The notes under the pieces were generated by a model. It was not told the DNA's origin. It worked only from the letters and a program-made list of their open reading frames with translations, and did not search any database. This document shows, one piece after another, positions 8,099 to 20,421 of a stretch of DNA of 64,000 nucleotides. The first letter of the stretch is position 1; the number at the start of each line of letters is the position of its first letter. The stretch comes from Tubulanus polymorphus (taxonomy: Eukaryota > Nemertea > Palaeonemertea > Tubulaniformes > Tubulanidae), in contig NC_134028.1 in the NCBI RefSeq assembly GCF_964204645.1, positions 16,665,263 to 16,729,262 on the forward strand, written 5' to 3'. Position numbers and translations under genes: made by a program.

Positions 8099-11000
8099 AA
8101 CATAGATTGGTTTATTAAATTTCATTGATGTTCTTCTCATCTTAACTGCGGCTAAATTTTCATCAAATATTCTGTTACCAATGAACTTAGGATATGTTTG
8201 TAAATGTCTAGTTCTTTTACCATTACTAACTAACTCAATATCATTTCTATTTCTAATATTTTCACAAGTCTTACCATAGAATGCATTATTCATTAACTTG
8301 AAGAAATCTTTTTCGAAATCAGTTTTAGCTTTAGTTCTCTGTTTGGTGTTAAAATCTATATATTTTTCTAACCACTTAGATTGATTGAATGAAATATATC
8401 TATGTACTTTTTTAAGAACCATTCCTTGATTTAGATAAAACTTCAACATTCTATAATGTACTACATAATTATATTGATCTTCTTGAGTTACCATTAACTT
8501 TTCTGTATGAATATGATTTTCGGGTTTAATTCTTTTTTGATAATTTGATAATTCTTCATGAGTTACAGTTTTATGTTCGGGACAGTAAGCCAGATTTCTA
8601 GATTTAAATTTAATATGTTCAGGATATTCTAAATCTACAACAAAGAAGTAACCAGTATCTGAATCATCTGCAATATCTAGGATTCTTTTCTTCCAATCAA
8701 ATTTATCATTATTTTCATTCTGTAAAACTTCAGTTAATTCAAATACTCCATAAGGTTGTGGTTCCATCATTGCCCAACCATACAAATTATTTGCATCTAT
8801 ATATAATACCTTATATCCAGGGTTATCATTTACATTGAAATATCTATCACCTAATACACCTGAAACTCCTCCTCTTATAGATTTTTCAAATAATAGTAAT
8901 TGATCTATATTTGTTAACAAATCCATTTTTATATCTGTAAATTTCAATCCACAATCCCATGTTAATCCTGGTGATGAATAACAATGACAAGGATCAATAT
9001 TGAAATATTTTAGGTTTACATCTCTAAACCTTTCGAATATATCGGTTAATAATAATACATCTGATTTTAAATATAAATCTACTAATTGTCCATGATTTTC
9101 TATTTTGAAATGATTCCAAATATTCAATGTTCTATTATAGACTTCATCTTTAACATATTCATTTTTTAATTCATCATAGAATTGTTCTTTCAATAATTCA
9201 GTTATGTTAAAATCATTATGATTTTTATAGAAAGAATATGGAATTGCTCCTTTATATCTCATTAATTTAAAATCATCAATATTTTGGTAATGTTGCTTTA
9301 ATATTTTTAATTCATCATCAACTAATGATTTTGATAAGTTATCTAATGAACTATTTAAAAATCTATATGAATCTATAAATCTTAGGCAACCAAATTGGAA
9401 TGATATATAATTCTCAGATGTTTTAGCTAACATTCTAAATTTATAAGTTGGTATTTTATCTTTTGATCTATTTGAATTTAATCTTTCTATTTCATTATTA
9501 ATTTCTTCTATTTTATGGCATAACTGTTTGATAAATAAATGTGCATCATATCCTGATAGATTATGAAATATAACTGGTACAAAGTTAATTTTCTTAGCTT
9601 GCAAATTGCAATTCTCATGCGCAGCGCCTCTAAACTTTCCATTCAAATGATCATGGTCTCTTACTTTTTTATCTCTAAAATTAAATATCTTTTCACAATA
9701 ATAACATTTACCTGCGAACACAAATTCGTCTTTATCTTCTTCTGTCATTATAATTTCTATATTTGTATTCAATAATTTACTAAATCTTATTTCATATTCA
9801 ATTAATAAGTCACAAAAATGATTGATAACATTTTCATTTCTGTAATGATAATATTCACTTTTAATTAGTTCTGGATAATCAGATTTAATATATAACCCGA
9901 AAGCTGCAGCTGATTGATGAATCTTTTTAATAGTATTTGTTTTTGGTGGTTCATCTGAAAAATCATTTTCATTAGAATTTAATTTCTTTCTTTTATAATA
10001 TATTTCTTTTCTATCTTGATCAGTTAATTCTTTATTTAATGATTCAAAATCTCCATATATTACAAATGGTACTTTATTTTTGTAATCATATTTTTTGAAT
10101 TCTAATATTTTATCCTTTTCATTTGGTAAAACTAATTTACAATAATCATGATTTTCACATAATTGTTTATGATTTAATAATGTACTTTCATTACTGAATC
10201 TATGTAAACATTTTCTACAAAGATATATTTTATTATCAACATCATTTTCTGATTTAAAAAATAACTCAATTCTTTTAATCCACATATAATGATTCTCATA
10301 ATATAGTATATCTATAACATCGTTTGAATCATAATCTTTTGATAGGTATAAAGGATCTAATGTATAATGTTTTATGTTGTTACCTTTTGTATTTGGTAAT
10401 TTGATTAAATCAAATACATTTATTCTTAAATTATTATCTCTTTCTATTTTTGGGATGTCTTTAATTATAACAGGATACTTATCTATCTTATAATTATTTT
10501 CAAATTGTTTATAATTTGTTAATCTATAAGTATGTTTATTATAATCTTCAACTGGGTGTAAGCAACTTATAATTGCCGATAGAAAACATTTATCATCAAA
10601 ATTTTGTACATTTATTACAGCATTAGTTTTAAATGGTAGTTTAATATAACTCGATGCTTCAATATCTGGTTCTTTATAATATGATACATTATTTTCATCA
10701 ATTGGTATCGATTTAGTTAACTTATTATATTTTGTGTTATAAACGTGTAAAGTCATAAATATTATCTCATCAAATATTAAACCAGATCCTTCAAAATATT
10801 TCTCTTCTATTTTAGTTTTTACTTCATTATAACATTTATCTAATTTATTATCTATATGTTGTTTAGATATAATATGTTGTGAATGAGAATTTATATTATA
10901 TATTGGTTTATCTTCAGATTTTATAAACTTTACTTTAACTGATATACTAATTTTAGGATATTCAACATCAGTAATTATTTTTATTATTTCTTTCATATTT

Positions 11001-11506
11001 TCTAAATGTTTTTTATTTTCTTCTAATGTTTTTCCTTTATGAAATTTAAACTCGATAGCTGCTGGGCCAATATCACTTTTAAATGCTTCGGTTATCTCTA
11101 TATCTTTTTTATTATCTAATGAATTAATATAATTTCTTACATCTTCCATATATGGTCTTGTATTGTTTAATTTATTTTTTATGCTTTTAATTGTCTTCTG
11201 TTTCTTATCATTATCTTTATCAATATAATCTTCACCTAAAATATCATTATTCTTATTTCTAATATGACTTTTAGATTTTAAATGTTCTTTATAATATCTT
11301 TTATCACTGAATGATTGATTACATGTATCACATTTGTATGTTTCTTTTTCATTATTTAATTCTTCTAATTTAGTTTCTAATATATCATCTTCATATTCTA
11401 GTTTCAATTTATTCTCTAAATGTGTTTTAGTTTTATTGTGTCTTGATTTTTGGGATTTATCTATATTGATATTACATGTTGCGCAGTAGTACTTATTTGC
11501 TTCCAT
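8099..11506 (-). pseudogene. PolB gene of element B, cut by element A
   Basis: 1136 codons stay open from ATG 11506 to the insertion point. The protein is very close to the intact polymerase at 3796-7830, with the same zinc fingers, exonuclease motifs, HNH domain, DANNLYGWAM and NNAFYGKTCEN. It breaks off right after NKPIYV, before palm motif C (YxDTDS), because element A was inserted there. The frame runs a few codons into the palindrome of A and then stops. There is a four-residue length difference near the palm (an extra NENN-type insertion). With no internal stop or frameshift in 3.4 kb, the interruption must be young relative to the decay rate. Without motif C the product cannot be a working polymerase. 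Confidence 0.9.
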
Positions 11507-11724
11507 TTTAATAATAAATTTTTTATTAAAATTGATTTAAGAAGTTATTCATTTATATTTTATTCATATATATGAATATTTTAAGAGTAATAGGGAATAT
11601 CTTGTTTCAGGTTAAAGGTCGAACGGTCGAGCTCGTAAAAAATGAAAAACATGAGAATAATAACAATTTCTACTTGAATTACTCGCGCAACTCATAAAAA
11701 TGAAAAATAAATTCTCACGCCGGA
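8099..11724 (-). mobile_element. Polinton-like element B (right part, interrupted)
   Basis: Older relative of element A. It consists here of a PolB gene cut by element A at 8098/8099, the upstream box, the small AT palindrome, and the inner arm of a terminal palindrome starting at 11586 (AGTAATAGGG). The outer arm is lost at about 11720-11725, where Env-like retroelement sequence begins, so this end is truncated and no target duplication can be read. The rest of element B should continue beyond the left edge of the window. Confidence 0.8.
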
Positions 11725-12034
11725 GAAGGCGCTGGTCGAGGATAATGGAATGTTATATACAAATTATCGTTTGTCTTAGACAATATCTTGGGCCTGATAA
11801 TAAAACCCTAACTCATTATGCTGGATGGTGAAACCAACAAATTTGGCCTGTAAATCTTCTCGCACGTGTTGCAAGACCCTTTTTAAATCTTTCGGGGATA
11901 CAAACTTCATGGGTAGATAGCCCTCTAAAAGTGTCTGAGTTGCTAACAGCCATTGTTGCGTGGTTCCGTGTTAAATCTATCATAGATGATAGTCAAGCAT
12001 TAATTGCTTGATAACTAGTAAAATTAATCTATTG
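11725..12034 (-). pseudogene. Env-like fragment of Ty3/gypsy element (distal part)
   Basis: Minus-strand translation gives a retroelement envelope-type segment containing LEGYLPMKFVSPKDLKRVL and FVGFTIQHNELGFYY. It continues the Env-like frame found at 17184-17750 on the other side of the Harbinger transposon, which explains why the two halves lie 5.1 kb apart. Its far end is cut by element B. At least one stop is present. Assignment to an Env-like protein rests on the layout (Leu-rich helix, LP..VS..L, then beta strands) and on the linked integrase; no functional product remains. Confidence 0.5.
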
Positions 12035-12326
12035 TAAAGCCTAGCGCACATCGACACTGCGATTGGAGACAACTAGTTGCAAGGCAGTTTTTGGCGCATG
12101 AGAGGAACTAGCTGGATACGATCAGTTGCTTGAATGTGTCGATGTGAGCGAGCTTACGATTGGTAAGCGTCGATTTATCTCCAGTTCCAGCCAGTTGCTC
12201 ATGTTCTACTTTTGAGCAACTGGCTGTACTCAATCGCAGTCATATCCGTCGATGTGAGCGCTCCATGCGCGCTCCGGCGCTGCTGACGGTCATGTGACTA
12301 AAAATAAAGATTGAATTTAATTGTGA

Positions 12327-14808
12327 TTGAGCAAAATGGCAGCAACCGACAAAATGACTGATGAATGGACGGAGCTCGCTGAGTGGAAAAGTGGCGTGAA
12401 AGACCTTGCCTATATGATACATCGTGCAAGGCATATGCAAATAGGACAGCTAGACGCGCGGCCCTCGAAGAAATGTCTTTTAGCCTGGAAAAAACAGGTA
12501 ATTCCTTCACTAAAACAATGATGGTCGCTTGGAATCAATTCAGATCAATTCATTTTATTACAATAGATTTACTAAAAAATACAATGCAAACTTAAACACG
12601 CCTTTTCATTCAAACAATACGGTGGTCTTATTCATACATTCATGCTCTCTCGATGCATGAATAAACCTGTTGTATCTCGAGGTATGAGTGAACTTGTATC
12701 ACTACACCTCAGTTGGAGGCAGCATTTTGATTGATGTTCACGCATTGTTGTTGTTTATGTCTCACTGATTTTGATCGCGGGCGCCGCCATTGATAATTTA
12801 AAAGAAAATGATTGGCCTTCCAACTACGTACATAGCCCATATGTATTCAAGGGAGGAACAAAATTTCGAGAAAGCTAATTTTAGGTCTAGCCCTATTTGT
12901 CAATTTGAAAAACACGTGAATATGTTGACTATATTAGAAATTGGCTAAAGGTTTAATGATCCTTATTTTCTTTTAGTTAATGAAATCAGCAAAAAAATGA
13001 AAAATATGCGCAAGCAGTTTTCTAGAATTGCGAAGAACTAGTGGTAGACGAGGACTGACCAGTCACCACCAGTGGATTCTGAAAAACCTGGAAATCCTTC
13101 GGCCATTTATGAAAGCCAGGGATACGCAGTCATCATATCAGGTACAATATTATTGAAGCTAACTTTTCAAAAGTAAACAATGTTTATAGGATTTACTGAT
13201 AATTATGTATTTCTCAAATTGTTACATTAATCAATATTTTCAACACAATGGAGATATATGAGTCAAGTAGATACACAATCTCCGTGTAAGATCCGTGTAA
13301 CGAGAAAAATCCTACAATTTTTCAGTAAAAAAAAAACACTATTAGCCATCATCAGGTCATCACAGATGGCTAATAGTATTTAGCCGAAACGTTGCTCGAA
13401 ATAAATACGATTCTACTATACAACTTTTCATTTTTTTGGCTGAAAAATTGTGGGATTTCTCTCGTTAATGGAGATACATGTATTGTAACATCATAAAAGT
13501 AGGCTAAAATGTATACAAATCAAATTTTACTTTCTTGCCATTCTACAGCGCCCTCAGGGCTTACAAAAAGTTCATCAATGTTTCACGTTTTTCTTTTGGT
13601 CGTTGGCCACTGTTGTTACTGTGGGGTATTCCAGTGGACCCTGGCTGATTTTCCTCTCTCCATGATCCAGGGGTTACTTCGTGAGTGGTGGACGATTCTT
13701 GGTCAACAATCCCACCGAGATAGTGCCCATCATTTTTGACAATCAAATAATTGTGTAGCACGCATGCACACAAGACGAGTTTCTCTACTACATTCGGCTC
13801 CAATGATATCCTACTAAGAAAAACTAAAACAAGAACAAAGAATGCCAAACGCATTCTCCACTACACGTCTAGCACGAGACAGCGATAATTATAAACGCCT
13901 ATTTAGAGCTTCCGCCACAGAACACCCTGCAAATACACCTCTATCAGAGATCCGGCCATTACAACCGACATCAACATATATGAATTTGTAGTCCGCATCT
14001 ACAAGCCCCATGAGAACAACACTAAAAAAACTTATAATTGTAATAAAGTGACCCAGAGTTCTTTGGGGGACGTACAGCTATGTGTTTCCCATCCACAGAT
14101 CTGAGAGTATTTGGGAAGTTCCATCTCTCCATGAATCTTTTCGATATTTTCAGCCAGTCTTCCTGTGATTGCGGCATCTGAAAGTAAAGTAATTTATCAA
14201 TAATTAGTATTTTCTTGTCACTTCAGGTTGAGAATACCCAAGAGGATGAGGAGGATGAACCCGGCGAGTCATCATCCGATGATGAAGGCACTCAGGCAAA
14301 AGAAACTCCCTGTACAAGCCCCATCCCATCATCCAGCAGCTCAAATCACGAAAGCGGGCCAGTCACTAATACCCCAAAAGGCTTCACATTCAGTTGTGAT
14401 CGACCAGCTGCTAAAAAGAGGACAAATCCGGGACCAACTGAGAGGGGGAATGATCTCTTTAACAGGGAGAAGCTTGCGGCACTGAGTAAAATCGCTGAAA
14501 CCATATCAACACCAATCAGCAAGATTATAGAGAAAGAAGATGAAGATGATGTCTTCGGTTACTATGTGGCAAGCAGAGTCCGGAAAATTACAGATGTGAG
14601 GACTAAAACTAGACTTATTGCTACAATTAACAGTTCAATATCTGAAGCTGAGTTGGCACTTTTAGATTTGACAGCTTTTCAAAACCAGTCACAACAGCCA
14701 CCGCATTTTCAAGGCTATGTGAACTTAATGAACTCCGAGTCAAATGTCTCATCTTACACACAGTGCCGGAATCCAAATTACAATTCTACATTTTCTAGAT
14801 CATCATGA
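12327..14808 (+). pseudogene. MADF-domain protein of the Harbinger element
   Basis: Three exons with good splice sites. Exon 1 (about 12330-12495, donor CAG/GTAATT) starts MAATDKMTDEWTE and, after a one-base shift near 12382, continues EKWRERPCLYDTSCKAYANR, a MADF helix. Exon 2 (about 12978-13140, acceptor TTTTAG, donor CAG/GTACAA) holds the rest of the MADF domain, again with a frameshift. Exon 3 (14226-14808, acceptor CACTTCAG) gives an acidic, Ser-rich linker and a C-terminal segment SRVRKITDVRTKTRLIATIN. In Harbinger elements this partner protein binds DNA and helps the transposase into the nucleus. The frameshifts make this copy inactive. Confidence 0.75.
13300..13466. repeat. Foldback insertion with hammerhead-like core
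   Basis: Inverted arms 13300-13326 and 13440-13466 (ACGAGAAAAATCC... and its imperfect complement) enclose AGCCATCATCAGG and GGCTAATAG...TTTAGCCGAAACG. The CTGATGA and CGAAACG strings around a short stem are the core strings of hammerhead ribozymes of Penelope-like elements. It lies inside an intron of the Harbinger MADF gene. Confidence 0.4.
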
Positions 14809-16070
14809 AGCGTTCTCATATCATAAGGAAAAGTAAAAATTGGGATCACGTCATTGATTCACGTGATTTTTCTCAACATAAAACCATCAAATTAATGAAA
14901 TGTTTTGTTGACCAAATTATAAGATTATATATCAAGATAATATCTGTACATGTACATAAAATGACGAAATCTTTTTATTAATCGTAAATGATTTTATGTT
15001 TATATTGACTCGGGGACATAAAATCTAATTTAGAATACCTAATTAATGATGTCTATATAGCGACATCATTCCTCGCCTGCCAGGATTTGATTGCCTCATG
15101 CCAACACAAAGCCTGGCCACAGGTGCTTCATTGGACTATTACACTTGGGAGTGTATCAGACTTATGAAGTAACTGCAGCCAGGGTTGGTTTGAGTTACTC
15201 GGCGTGACCTTCGGTGGGAGGCAATCAAACCCTGGTAAGCGAGACAACCTAGGATATTAATAAGCCTGTGAATTATTTCTTACTTTCATATAATCATCTT
15301 TTAGACAATTGTATATGGCCAAACAGGTATCAGGAACAATCTGCCCAACTGTTGTAGCTCCAATACGAAACGAATAACCCAGACTTTTATACGATTCACC
15401 TGAAAATACAATAATAACAAAGTATTAGTAGGCAGTATTATGTTTTTTTTAAACTTTTATACGATTCATCAAAAATACAATAATCACAAAGTATTAGTAG
15501 GCAGTACTATGTTTTTTTTAACTTTTATACGATTCATCAAAAATACAATAATCACAAAGTATAAGTAGCCAGTATTATGTTTTTTTTAGAATTTATAATA
15601 CAATATTACATAAATTTGGTATTTTTCAGAGTTTTGTCTTCAAATAAATAGTTCATAATAAAGAAATTCTTTTGTTACATCAACTGTGTTTCAGTACATA
15701 CCTGTCGCCAAGAATCTCAGTGTCAATGCAAGACGTTCATCGTGTGGCACTGCCCGACGAAAGTTTGTGTCCTGTCTGACTATATGAGGCTTTATCTTCT
15801 CGAGTAATTCATTAAATAGGTCTGGACTCATTCGAAGAAAATTCACATATGAATCCTGATCAGATGCCTCCATCTCTTTCACTAAATTGGTAAAAATCCC
15901 TTGCTGACCATGTCACTGCAACCATGGTTTCATCCACAATCTCCTCCTTTCATCTTCATTGTCAACATCATCATCGAGTAGAAATATTGCAACAGCCGCC
16001 CCGCAGCTGCACGTCGGTTTCGCTCCATCTACAGTAAATACCTCTTCCTGACACTTCGCTTTATTACCTA
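13560..16070 (-). pseudogene. PIF/Harbinger DDE transposase, decayed
   Basis: Minus-strand exons in order: about 16070-15690, with RRRLWMKPWLQ, an in-frame TGA, then SYVNFLRMSPDLFNELLEKI; 15400-15285 with GESYKSLGYSFRIG; and 14178-13560 with the catalytic core. The core contains VDGKHI (first Asp), LVDADYKFIYVDVG with GRISDRGVF (second Asp region) and, at 13561-13854, the terminal VLCACVLHNYLI typical of this superfamily. Stops and at least one frameshift interrupt it, so it is dead. A 70-bp unit at the second intron is tandemly triplicated. The assignment is secure from these motifs and the linked MADF gene. Confidence 0.85.
15381..15590. repeat. Tandem repeat, three copies of about 70 bp
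   Basis: Three adjacent near-identical units (CTTTTATACGATTC...ATGTTTTTTTT) overlapping the start of a Harbinger transposase exon. Recent local duplication. Confidence 0.8.
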
Positions 16071-17183
16071 TACAGTAAAGAAAACATTTTAAGTTTCTAT
16101 TTGGTAAAAAAGTAATTAGATCTATAAAAATATTGTTTATCTAGGGTACATTGTTTGAATTGACCTCGATGTGTTCATGGATTGGAAGATAATGAGTTAA
16201 TTCCAGACTAAATGGAGACAGCAGACCAGATAATAAATTCTATTTGTTAGGTATCATTTTTGGGCTATTTCACTTAATTTTTAATACCTTAAATTGGTCT
16301 CAATAATAATAGGATCAGTGTTGTGCAGCGTAAATACACAATCGTTTTTATATTCATTTCGTACCGAGTTGGAAGGTTGCCCAAAGTCTACATTCTTTCA
16401 TGTTAAAAAGATAAAAGATCAGCCACTTTAAAATTTTAACAATATTTTTCAAGCCTATGTCATCATTATGAACCATGATTTTTGATGATCTAAAAATAGT
16501 TTTAAATGGAGGCATGAGAACTGAGAGAGTTGATTTAGTCCAAAAAATACCTGATCTTTTCCTGATTTAAATGAGTAATAGAAGATTTTTAGCAATCCTT
16601 CAATACACTGCAAAATGGATATAAAAACGATCATGAGCCGAGGGTCGTCACTCACTCTACTACTAGTCGTTAATTGACAATCTGTACAGATTATGATGAA
16701 TACATTTAATTCAATTGAATAATAGCTCAAGAAATCAAGCAATATTCACGGCAAAAATCGATGATGCCACACAAACAAGTAGCAGGCCTAGATACTGGAG
16801 TGTGTGTTTGTACTTCTAGAATAAGAATAAGTCAAGTAATCAAATTTGAAACAGCGAAATACAACGCTCAGGCTATTTTTACGACCAGTTGTCAAAAACA
16901 AACCTTTGACACGAATAGCGCCATTTTGGAACAGCCACGTGGCGCCCTATTGATTTTGCCTTGGAATTCAATTAAATTCAAATTCATTTAGATAGCGCAT
17001 CTCAGTTGCTTCTCAGTTGCTTCTCAGTTGCTGTCGATGTGCGCGCTCTGGATCTCGACGATCGACACGTGCCATGCAGTTGCTGCAACTGACCGGTTGT
17101 AACTAGATTTCGATGTGCGCGGGGTAATCGTTCGGTAGCAACTAGTTGTCTCCAATCGCAGTGTCGATGTGCGCTAGGCTTTA

Positions 17184-17750
17184 TAACCTTGGTTTTGAAA
17201 ATTAGCCGCAACATCTTTCGCCAACTGGTCCATATTTCTAGAATTATTCTTTACCCCAGCGACGACGCTGGTTATTTGAGCATCCGCAGACGACATATAC
17301 GAAGTCAGGTCGTCTGAAATCGTTTTTATTTGCTTCGTATTTAGCTTTGCCATATTCTCCACGTCAGTGACGTGCTTCGAAATCTTTGCGAGATCCTCAT
17401 CGGTCGCTAAGCCAAAGAGGTTTTTCATGAACTTTCCCATAAACAGGGCTAAAGCTCTCTTCGGGCGTTTCGACTTGGTTACCTCGGCTTTAGTTATAGT
17501 TACCGGAATGAGATCTCTAATCGTATTAATATCTATTGACTATCTGGCCAACCAATTCATTATGGTGATCCCTCATAGAGGACATCAAACTGGTACCGAC
17601 CTTACAAAGTTCATCCCCGCCTTTATTAAAATCACAGTCCGGAATTAAGGCCTTATATTTCGGCACTTGTAAAAAGGGGACAACAAAAGTATGCTTCCAC
17701 GTGCTCGCACCATTGTCTACCACACCGATTTTTTTGAAGTAACACGCCAT
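17184..17750 (-). pseudogene. Env-like fragment of Ty3/gypsy element (proximal part)
   Basis: Two adjacent minus-strand frames. 17526-17750 has GVVDNGASTWKHTFVVPF and cysteines; 17184-17440 has NLFGLATDEDLAKISKHV followed by a long amphipathic helix (VENMAKLNTKQIK). FGLAT-EDL followed by a helix is the layout after the cleavage site of insect errantivirus-type Env proteins. The frame is broken between about 17440 and 17526 and is then cut by the Harbinger transposon at 17183, continuing at 12034. Product not functional. Confidence 0.5.
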
Positions 17751-17802
17751 ATCCTGGGCGTATTACGGTCGGTCGCTAACGATCCCTGGATAAAAATCAT
17801 AA

Positions 17803-18880
17803 CTAGTGTTGTCCCTGAAAAAAGGATCGGACACATTGTGAGTACAACGTAATTAGAAAATGGAACTTCTTCCGTCGTTTGTCCTTCTTTTGCCTCCGAA
17901 ATATCTCCAAGGGCGTTTTATCAATAAAACTATAATCTTCGAACTCCCATGTGCAATCTTTCATACCATAATCCTTCCATTTGACCAGGAATTGTTCATT
18001 TCCCCCCTTATTAAAACGCGATTTCAAGATCTTTTCTACCGTATAGATATCATCTTCATCTTCCAAATTATCACCGGAATCAACTGAATCGGATTGATTC
18101 CTTTTATCCGCTACGGGGTCAGGTAACGATTCGTTCTTATCTGATGGTACAATTTCATTCGATTGCAATGAACTATTTTCGGAATGTCATTACTCTTTCT
18201 CGTATGAACGATTTTATAATTCACTGGCGAAGTCTGCTGTAATATTTCATAAAGGTCCTAAATAGTGGTGCACGAATTTCTTACAATGCCCTTTCGAGAC
18301 AAAAGGGTTGTAAAGTCAGAATCAGGTTCCTTACTACCCGGATCATAATAGCCTTTCATACGCGCTTGCGCTTTATCGATATTCTGACTAGTTATCTCGT
18401 GAACGACCTTGATTTTGCTTACTACATCATCATAATAGTCCTTATAGGAACCTGTCAGATCAGGTATAGTAGGGAGCAAAGTCACATCGATCGGCAAAAC
18501 TGCCTTCCTGCCATAAATCCATTCAAACGGTGAATACCCAGTAGATTCGCAAATAGATGCGTTATGAGCAAACGTGATGCTAGGAAGGAAATCTAGCCGA
18601 TCTCTGATGTTTATCTGTATACTGAGACATAATGTTGCAAATATTTTTGTTACCTCGCTCAACTAAACCATCCGCCTGGGGATGATACGCAGACGTTCTG
18701 ACGTTAGTCGCATTGCATAATTTGCATAATTCGTGTATCAATTTCGCGTTGAAATTCGCACCTTGGTCTGTTAATAAAGTTTTAAAACACGAATGTACGC
18801 AAACTATTTTGTCAAATATGACTCGAGCGATGGTGATAGCATCAATTTCTTTTAATGCAAATGTGTGTCCATTTAGTTAA
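17803..18880 (-). pseudogene. Ty3/gypsy integrase and chromodomain fragment
   Basis: Reading leftward: LLTDQGANFNAKLIHELC (integrase Asp) and YHPQADGLVERGN (active-site Glu region) at about 18775-18655; then, after a frame change, integrase C-terminal sequence with FAHNASICESTGYSPFEWIYG (18258-18660); then a chromodomain with VEKILKSRF, FLVKWKDYGMKDCTWEF at 17803-18168. This is the end of a Ty3/gypsy pol. Reverse transcriptase, RNase H, gag and LTRs are absent, since homology ends near 18900. Frameshifts and stops show decay. The Env-like gene follows directly, giving the order integrase, chromodomain, Env. Confidence 0.85.
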
Positions 18881-18899
18881 ATATTCAGTACACACTAAT

Positions 18900-19481
18900 A
18901 TATACTGGTACCCTTCGTATGATTTCTTCAAAAATGATGCAAAACAGGGTTAGTTCTAAACCTGGCATGGCATGACATTTGGAATTTTTTCTTCGTTTTT
19001 CAGAATCAACTTATTATACTGAGTTATAGATAACCAGTATATTGATAACCACTTATATAACCACCAATAAAATAAAGAATTTGAATTGAATTGAATCAGA
19101 GGGGCCACAATTACAGGTGGCGCCACAAGACGAATTCTCTCTTGTTTGCCTGGCCACGCGCTTCATCAACGAAGTTGTCGGTTGTAGACTACAAAAACCT
19201 GAAAATATCGTGGAAAGTGCACGACGGGTCTGGGCATAAGAAGCTTGGATTTATCACACCCCCCGTCACAGTGCAGGTCCTTTCTTGAGATTAGAAGTAA
19301 ATCCAAAAACATGGAACCCCCCAAAAAAACTAGCCTGCTGGGTGCTGTGCTGAGCCCTGACCAGTGGCAGAGCCTTGTAAGTGTAGCTATGTCTGGACCC
19401 GGCGTTGCAAGGCCTCAATTTAAGACTGAATTATCAAAGAAATTGAATTGATTTAAGAGTTAAACCTACATACAGGTCCGG
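18900..19481. other. Intergenic, no gene recognised
   Basis: Contains an A-rich end (AATAAAATAAAGAATTTGAATTG) near 19065-19087 that could be a retroposon tail, and a GC-richer stretch 19095-19450 open in two frames but without recognisable domain. The last 60 bp are one arm of an inverted repeat whose partner lies beyond element C. Confidence 0.5.
19421..19480. repeat. Left arm of inverted repeat flanking element C
   Basis: The segment with GACTGAATTATCAAAG and GATTTAAGAGTTAAAC matches the reverse complement of about 24660-24732, so element C sits in the loop of an older inverted repeat. Confidence 0.6.
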
Positions 19482-19815
19482 AGTAATAGGGATAATAGGC
19501 TTTCAAATCAAAGGTCGAACGGTCGAGCTCATAAAAAATGAAAAACATGAAAATAATAACAATTTCTACTTGAATTAGTCGCGAAACTCATAAAAAATGA
19601 AAAATAATTCTCACACACTCGAATTTATTTTTCATTTTTACTCGCTAGAAAAAAGTGTGAGTAAAGTGTGAGTGAAATAAATTCGAGTGTGTGAGAATTA
19701 TTTTTTATGAGTTTCACTCCTAATTCAAGTAGAAATTGTTATTATTTTCATGTTTTTCATTTTTATGAGCTCGACCATTCAACCTTTAACCTGAAAGCCC
19801 ATTACCCCTATTACT
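19482..19815. repeat. Left terminal palindrome of element C
   Basis: 334-bp imperfect palindrome from AGTAATAGGG to CCCTATTACT. The outer arm has TTAGTCGCGAAACTC, the inner arm TTAGGAGTGAAACTC, so the arms can be told apart. The loop region holds TACTCGCTAG and GTGTGAGTAAAGTGTGAG. The same small AT palindrome (TATTCATATACATGAATA) follows on the inner side. Confidence 0.85.
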
Positions 19816-19974
19816 CTTAAAATATTCATATACATGAATAAAATATATATGAATAACATATAAATTGATAGATTATTCAATATAAAAGTGTGAGTGAAAT
19901 AATTCATATTTAAAACCGTGAATATTTATATTTATATGCGTTGGATTCATTTTAATAAAAGTTTTGTTATTAAA

Positions 19975-20421
19975 ATGAAGACAGGAGAAGAAGAACCCAA
20001 CTTTAAAATCGAAATCAATGAAACCAATAAATCATTTTCATTATTTAACATTAAAAATTATATTTCAGCAACAAATTTAGTGTCCGCAAGACATTATAAA
20101 ATCGATAACATAACTATGATTAATCAAATATTATCAAATGAAACTTATTTAATTACTGAACTAGTAGATACTTTTGATAATGGCGTTAAAAATCCTAAAA
20201 TATTCAATACAGTTTTAAAATTAAAAAGAATTTTAGATGAAAACATAATAAATATTCTTAAAACTCCTTTCAATGAAAGAAATGATGATATAATACTTTC
20301 AAAAGATTACAATGATTTGATTAACTTAAGAATTGAAAAAAGACAATTATATTATTTCAATTTTGATAATAAATTATCTATAATGAAAATTCGTCAAATA
20401 TTGGAATTCAATGTGAATTAG
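19975..20421 (+). pseudogene. Terminal-repeat gene of element C, left copy
   Basis: Function not recognised. The start ATG at 19975 (MKTGEEEP) is chosen over the upstream in-frame ATGs because it follows the family's upstream box (ATTTTAATAAAA, spacer, TTAAAATG). About 130 residues are shared almost identically with the right copy. The protein is Asn/Ile/Lys-rich and soluble. Near 20371 the frame shifts relative to the right copy and ends at 20421; the neighbouring frame stays open to a stop at 20579-20581 and encodes a Cys/His cluster (HCYCGG with downstream His residues) like a zinc finger. So the original gene probably had a C-terminal zinc finger and this copy is frameshifted. No enzyme motif seen. 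Confidence 0.6.

Larger units (their letters stand above)
12035..17183. mobile_element. PIF/Harbinger DNA transposon
   Basis: Bounded by a perfect 46-bp inverted repeat, 12035-12080 and 17138-17183, starting TAAAGCCTAGCGCACATCG. Inside are the two genes typical of the superfamily in opposite orientation: a MADF/Myb-like DNA-binding protein (plus) and a DDE transposase (minus). Both carry stops or frameshifts. Sub-terminal copies of CAGTTGC/GCAACTG occur at both ends and could be protein-binding repeats. It splits an Env-like frame. The target duplication is unclear (TA-rich on both sides). Confidence 0.9.

Noticed and set aside
13509-13854. Plus-strand frames over the Harbinger transposase end
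   Set aside because: They are shadows of the minus-strand transposase exon.
19091-19451. Host exon left of element C
   Set aside because: Two overlapping frames of 65-68 codons without domain, splice signals or start context; not enough to call a gene.
19482-19499. Similarity of the element terminus (TAGGGATAATAGG) to the I-SceI recognition site
   Set aside because: Only about 12 of the first 13 bases match and the rest of the 18-bp site does not. Chance resemblance is likely and no LAGLIDADG gene is present.
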